This document shows positions 59,969-64,000 of a stretch of DNA of 64,000 bases, piece after piece (the stretch's first letter is position 1; each line of letters starts with the position of its first letter). Position numbers and translations under genes: made by a program. The notes under the pieces are model-generated. The model saw only the letters and a program-made list of their open reading frames with translations, was not told the DNA's origin and did not search any database. Origin of the DNA: Kaistella soli (GTDB taxonomy: Bacteria; Bacteroidota; Bacteroidia; Flavobacteriales; Weeksellaceae); the NCBI RefSeq assembly GCF_019038595.1, contig NZ_JAHOPF010000003.1, forward strand, positions 248,001 through 312,000, given 5' to 3'.

Positions 59969-61000
59969 TTGAAACTCGTAAAATTCACCAGCAAAGGCAT
60001 TTACTGCATTCCCGGAAATTTCTATCTCGATCCCTGGAGACCTGTGGATTTGGCGGTGATTTCTCACGGGCACGGCGATCATGCCAAATGGGGAATGAAG
60101 AAATATTTATGTCATCACTTCACTAAACCGATTTTGCAGCACAGAATCGGTCCTGATATCGAAGTTCAGTCTCTTGGTTATCACGAAGAAATTACCATCA
60201 ACGGAGTTAAACTTTCATTTTTTCCGGCTGGTCATATCGTTGGCTCTTGTCAGATCCGGTTAGAATACAAAGGTTATGTTACCGTATTTTCAGGTGATTA
60301 TAAAGTTCAGGATGATGGACTTTCAACTCCTTTCGAACTGGTGAAATGCAATGAGTATATTACGGAAAGTACTTTTGGATTACCGATTTACAACTGGCTT
60401 TCACCTGAACATTATGCAGAACAAATGCAAAGCTGGCATGCCACTAATCATGAACATGGAAAAACTTCAGTTTTTATCGGTTACTCACTCGGTAAAGCAC
60501 AGCGGATCATGAAAGCACTTGAAGGAAGCGGAAAAATCTACGTCCACAGTTCCATCGCAAAAATTAATGAAGCAATAGAATCAGTAGGAATAGAGCTTCC
60601 TGAGTACGAAACAGTTTATTTTAATGATGACTTAAAGAAAGTAAACGGCGAAATTGTAATTGTTCCGCCGGCTTTGCTGGATTCCAATATGATCCGTAAA
60701 ATTCCGAGCCGTGCAACAGGATTGTGTTCAGGCTGGATGCAGGTCCGCGGTTCCAGAAGATGGCGTTCTGCGGATGGAGGTTTCGCTATTTCTGATCATG
60801 CCGACTGGCAGGGACTTTTAGATACTGTAAAAGCAACCGGAGCCGAAAAAGTGCACGTCACTCACGGTCAGACTGCGGTTTTTTCAAAATATTTAAATGA
60901 ACTTGGCATCGAAGCCTATGAAGTGAAAACCAATTACGGCGATGAAGAAACAGAGGAAAAAGAAATATTTGAAAATAAGGACGAAAAGGAAAATTCTTAA
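59969..61000 (+). CDS. Ligase-associated DNA exonuclease (metallo-beta-lactamase fold)
   Basis: A 343-residue MBL/beta-CASP nuclease. The metal-binding motif is ISHGHGDHAKWG near residue 40, a later His in FPAGHIVGS, an Asp in FSGDYKVQ, and the beta-CASP region ends in ISDHADWQGL and VTHGQ. It is the exonuclease of a conserved module with DNA ligase and helicase. The start is TTG at 59969; no in-frame ATG is nearby. The ligase gene follows 12 bp downstream. Confidence 0.92.
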   Translation: MKLVKFTSKGIYCIPGNFYLDPWRPVDLAVISHGHGDHAKWGMKKYLCHHFTKPILQHRIGPDIEVQSLGYHEEITINGVKLSFFPAGHIVGSCQIRLEYKGYVTVFSGDYKVQDDGLSTPFELVKCNEYITESTFGLPIYNWLSPEHYAEQMQSWHATNHEHGKTSVFIGYSLGKAQRIMKALEGSGKIYVHSSIAKINEAIESVGIELPEYETVYFNDDLKKVNGEIVIVPPALLDSNMIRKIPSRATGLCSGWMQVRGSRRWRSADGGFAISDHADWQGLLDTVKATGAEKVHVTHGQTAVFSKYLNELGIEAYEVKTNYGDEETEEKEIFENKDEKENS

Positions 61001-61012
61001 TTTTTTCAGGTA

Positions 61013-62593
61013 ATGAAACATTTTGCAGAACTCATATCCGCTCTGGAAAGCACCAATAAAACCAACGCAAAGGTAGATGCGATGGTTCATTATCTGCGCA
61101 CCGCTCCCGACAGCGACAAACTTTGGTTTCTTGCCCTTTTTACAGGTAAACGTCCGAAAAGACCGGTCAATACCAATTATTTGAAACAATGGGCTTTAGA
61201 GATTATTCAGCTTCCCGAATGGCTCTTTCTTGAAAGCTACTCTTCCGTGGGAGATCTTGGAGAAACGCTCTCCCTTATTCTGCCGCCTCCGGAAAATGAC
61301 ATTCAGAAAACCTTGTCGCAGTGGATGGACGAACTCCTTCAGCTGAAAGACAAAACCGATGATGAAAAGAAAATCTACGTTACAGAATCGTGGAACGGTT
61401 TGGATTATACCGAACGTTTCATTTTCAATAAACTCATTGGAGGAAGTTTCAGAATTGGGGTTTCAAAAAAACTTTTAATCACTGCTTTGTCCAAGTATTC
61501 CGAAATCGATTCCAGTCAGCTCATGCACAGTATTATGGGGAAATGGAGTGTTGGAGATATGAATTTTGAAGATTTAATCACAGGTACAAATATCAATCCC
61601 GATAATTCGAAACCTTATCCTTTCTGCCTTGCTTATCCACTGGAAAAAGGAACCGAAGATCTGGGCAATCCCGAAGACTGGCAGGCGGAATACAAATGGG
61701 ACGGAATCCGCGGACAGCTTATTAAAAGGAATGAGGAAATTTTCATCTGGTCGCGTGGGGAGGAATTGGTAACACCACAATTTCCGGAACTGGTTTCCGC
61801 GCTTGAAGTCCTGGAAGGCAATTTCGTTATCGATGGTGAAATTTTAGCCGTCATTAATGATGAGGTTTTAAATTTCAATGAGCTTCAGAAAAGGCTGAAC
61901 CGCAAAACCATCACCCCGAAAATGCTCAGAGAAATTCCGGTGAAAGTTTTTGTTTACGATATTCTTGAATTTAATAATGCAGATCTGCGTGAAAAACCGC
62001 TCTCTGAAAGAAGGAAAATTCTAGAAAATTTAATTGAAAAGCATCCGGTTGCAAGCATTAAAATTTCTGAAACTATAACCTTCGAAAAATGGGAAGAGTT
62101 AGTGGATATCCGGGAAAATTCTCGCGAAAACAATAGCGAAGGTCTGATGCTGAAACAGAAAAATTCTCACTACCATTCCGGACGTAAAAAAGGCGACTGG
62201 TGGAAATGGAAAGTAGATGCGTTAACTATAGATGCCGTATTAATCTACGCCCAGAAAGGAAGTGGAAGAAGGAGTGGATATTACACCGATTATACTTTTG
62301 CCGTCAAAAAAGAAGATCAATTAGTTACTATAGCCAAAGCATATTCCGGATTGACCGACAAAGAAATTATGGAAGTCAGCGGGTTTGTAACCAAAAATTC
62401 TCTGGAGAAATTCGGACCTGTGCGGACGGTAAAACCTGAACTTGTTTTTGAAATCGCTTTTGAAGGAATTGGATTAAGTAACCGTCATAAAAGTGGAGTA
62501 GCACTACGATTTCCGCGGATTTTAAGATGGCGCCGCGATAAAAAAGCTGACGAAATTGATGATATTGAGGAAGTAAAAAAACTCATCAGATAA
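61013..62593 (+). CDS. ATP-dependent DNA ligase (LigB-like) of the repair module
   Basis: A 526-residue ATP-dependent ligase. The adenylated lysine is in EYKWDGIRGQ, with later motifs DGEILA and SEGLMLKQKNS, and C-terminal GDWWKWKVD carrying motif V. An N-terminal domain of about 200 residues precedes the nucleotidyltransferase fold. It seals DNA breaks in an unspecified repair pathway together with its neighbours. Its stop overlaps the helicase ATG by one base (TAATG). Confidence 0.93.
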   Translation: MKHFAELISALESTNKTNAKVDAMVHYLRTAPDSDKLWFLALFTGKRPKRPVNTNYLKQWALEIIQLPEWLFLESYSSVGDLGETLSLILPPPENDIQKTLSQWMDELLQLKDKTDDEKKIYVTESWNGLDYTERFIFNKLIGGSFRIGVSKKLLITALSKYSEIDSSQLMHSIMGKWSVGDMNFEDLITGTNINPDNSKPYPFCLAYPLEKGTEDLGNPEDWQAEYKWDGIRGQLIKRNEEIFIWSRGEELVTPQFPELVSALEVLEGNFVIDGEILAVINDEVLNFNELQKRLNRKTITPKMLREIPVKVFVYDILEFNNADLREKPLSERRKILENLIEKHPVASIKISETITFEKWEELVDIRENSRENNSEGLMLKQKNSHYHSGRKKGDWWKWKVDALTIDAVLIYAQKGSGRRSGYYTDYTFAVKKEDQLVTIAKAYSGLTDKEIMEVSGFVTKNSLEKFGPVRTVKPELVFEIAFEGIGLSNRHKSGVALRFPRILRWRRDKKADEIDDIEEVKKLIR

Positions 62594-64000
62594 TGGCGAA
62601 AAATTTTCTGGAATCTGAAGGTTACAGCATTGTAAAAAGTTGGCTCGGGGAAAAAGGTTTCGAGCCTTTCAGTTTTCAGCTCGAAACCTGGGAGAAATTC
62701 GGGAAAAATTACAGCGGAATGGTCATCGCGCCTACAGGTTTTGGAAAAACATATTCTGTCTTTTTAGCCGTTATCACAGATTTTCTCAACAATCCCGATA
62801 ATTATAAAGACGGTTTGCAGCTGCTTTGGATCACGCCGCTCCGCGCTCTTGCGAAAGACATCGCAAAAGCAATGACCGAGGCCATCGACGAAATCGGACT
62901 CGACTGGAAAGTGGCGGTACGTAACGGCGACACACCTCAAGCTGAAAGGGTTTCCCAGACCAAGAAAATGCCCGAAATTCTCATCATCACTCCTGAAAGT
63001 CTTCAGCTTCTTTTAGCTCAGAAAAACAACCACAGGTTTTTTAAAAATCTGAAATGCATTGCTGTGGACGAATGGCACGAACTTTTGGGTTCCAAACGCG
63101 GGGTTTTGGTTGAATTGGCGTTATCACAGATCATCAGTTATCAGAAAAAACTGAAAATTTGGGGAATTACTGCAACTATTGGAAATCTTGATGAGGCGAT
63201 GGAAGTTTTAATTCCTTATCCGATTAAAAAAACAAAGGTTGTAGCAAAAGAAAAAAAGAAAATCGACATTATTCCCATTTTTCCTGATGAGGTTGAAATC
63301 CTTCCGTGGGCAGGGCATTTGGGAGCAAAACTCGTCGACAAAGTGGTTCCGGTCATTTTGCAGAGCAACACGACTTTGGTTTTTACCAATACAAGAAGTC
63401 AGGCGGAAATGTGGTATCAGTTATTGCTCAAAGAGTATCCTGATTTTGCCGGACAAATCGCTATTCATCACAGTTCCATTGACCGCGAATTAAGAATCTG
63501 GATCGAAGAAAATTTAAGTTCAGGATATTTAAAAGCCGTGATCTCAACATCATCTCTGGATTTGGGAGTGGATTTTAAGCCTGTGGATACGGTTATTCAG
63601 GTTGGATCAAGTAAAGGCGTTGCCAGATTTTTACAGCGGGCCGGACGAAGCGGACATTCCCCTTTCGAGACATCTAAAATTTATTTTGTTCCTACCCATT
63701 CTTTGGAACTGATTGAGGTTTCGGCGCTTAAAGAAGCTGTCAAACAAAAAATAATTGAGCCCCGAACGCCTGTGGTTATGGTTTTCGACGTGCTGATACA
63801 GTTTCTGATGACGTTGGCAGTTGGCGACGGTTTTGAAGAAAAGCCGCTTTTTGAACGCATCAGATCTACCTTTTCGTTTTCAGAAATCACTCCTGAAGAA
63901 TGGCAAAGTCTGCTGCAGTTTATTACGGTTGGCGGAGGTGCGCTCAAAAATTATGAAGAGTATCACAAAGTCATTATTGAAGACGGAATTTACAAGGTAA
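62593..64000 (+). CDS. Ligase-associated DEXH-box helicase (Lhr-like), 3' part outside window
   Basis: The first 469 residues of a large SF2 helicase, cut by the right edge. It starts MAKNFLESEGYSIVKSWLGE. Walker A is IAPTGFGKT, motif Ia TPLRALAKDI, Walker B VDEWH, motif III GITATIG and motif VI RFLQRAGRSGHS. The Lhr-type C-terminal domain is beyond the edge. Together with the exonuclease and ligase it forms a known repair module; a phosphoesterase often comes next but cannot be seen here. Confidence 0.9.
   Translation, partial: MAKNFLESEGYSIVKSWLGEKGFEPFSFQLETWEKFGKNYSGMVIAPTGFGKTYSVFLAVITDFLNNPDNYKDGLQLLWITPLRALAKDIAKAMTEAIDEIGLDWKVAVRNGDTPQAERVSQTKKMPEILIITPESLQLLLAQKNNHRFFKNLKCIAVDEWHELLGSKRGVLVELALSQIISYQKKLKIWGITATIGNLDEAMEVLIPYPIKKTKVVAKEKKKIDIIPIFPDEVEILPWAGHLGAKLVDKVVPVILQSNTTLVFTNTRSQAEMWYQLLLKEYPDFAGQIAIHHSSIDRELRIWIEENLSSGYLKAVISTSSLDLGVDFKPVDTVIQVGSSKGVARFLQRAGRSGHSPFETSKIYFVPTHSLELIEVSALKEAVKQKIIEPRTPVVMVFDVLIQFLMTLAVGDGFEEKPLFERIRSTFSFSEITPEEWQSLLQFITVGGGALKNYEEYHKVIIEDGIYKV

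Noticed and set aside
1-64000. CRISPR arrays, tRNA or rRNA genes, riboswitches
   Set aside because: No regularly spaced repeats, TPsiC-like loops or recognised riboswitch cores were seen when reading through the intergenic regions; this was by eye and not exhaustive.

Overview
The window is a gene-dense, AT-leaning bacterial chromosome segment with about 62 genes. It looks like a flavobacterium of the Chryseobacterium clade (Weeksellaceae, Bacteroidota). This rests on the gene families: the Bat aerotolerance operon, a type IX secretion sorting domain, a TonB-dependent siderophore receptor, a cbb3-type oxidase and LptB. It also rests on Bacteroidota-type promoters (a TAnnTTTG -7 box, sometimes with an upstream TTTG/TTG) and on the near absence of Shine-Dalgarno sequences. 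No tRNA, rRNA, CRISPR array, prophage or intact insertion sequence was seen.

Layout. 1-6406 (minus strand) is the moxR-DUF58-BatD-like-batA-batB-batC-batD operon, entering the window from its 5' side and leaving through the left edge inside batD. 6781-9549 carries a DinB-fold protein, rlmB, a GreA/B-like protein, a small nitroreductase and a TM2 protein. hemB follows on the minus strand. 10743-18339 carries a tiny T9SS-tagged protein, ndh-trmD, an endonuclease/phosphatase, an Lrp regulator and a deoC plus two-domain aldehyde dehydrogenase (ALDH16-like) pair. 18419-25045 carries a GH25 muramidase, a TPR lipoprotein, a small secreted protein, an ABC-F ATPase and an APC permease. 25200-28007 is an iron-uptake pair behind two Fur-like palindromes. 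28150-32717 carries rpsP, rimM, asnS and rpoN. 32772-38921 carries an ECF sigma factor with a membrane partner, lptB with an unusual C-terminal extension, an ABC exporter, a lipoprotein, an HD protein and an unknown membrane protein. 38966-44112 is a MacAB-like efflux operon on the minus strand, interrupted by a four-helix-bundle gene. 44533-47444 is nrdB-nrdA. 47545-51004 is a cbb3-type oxidase locus without a separate ccoP. 51376-58389 carries a DUF72 protein, a histidine kinase, a second ECF sigma factor, lipA, a dienelactone hydrolase-like lipoprotein and a dps-containing stress operon. 58743-64000 carries an FAD oxidoreductase and the exonuclease-ligase-helicase DNA repair module, whose last gene is cut by the right edge.

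The most notable non-coding feature is a family of dispersed palindromic elements, with at least seven copies (2405, 6551, 15791, 29451, 40189, 45631, 58446). The outer flanks are conserved (TAGCCCCGAT... on one side, AAAGCGGGA... on the other), while the central hairpin differs between copies yet stays self-complementary. Five copies lie between co-directional genes, including batA/batB, nrdB/nrdA and permease/adaptor. A second structural oddity is the four-helix-bundle gene at 41735-42094. It fills the gap between two permease genes and is bracketed by imperfect inverted repeats of about 38 bp, as a transposable or inserted cassette would be.

Other points of interest are several genes whose -7 promoter box ends only 4-8 bases before the start codon (probably leaderless mRNAs), an apparent immunity-protein-like extension on LptB, a lipoprotein signal peptide with no canonical start codon, and a histidine kinase whose stop codon sits inside an 18-bp perfect hairpin. 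Functions are assigned from remembered family motifs only. No database search was run.
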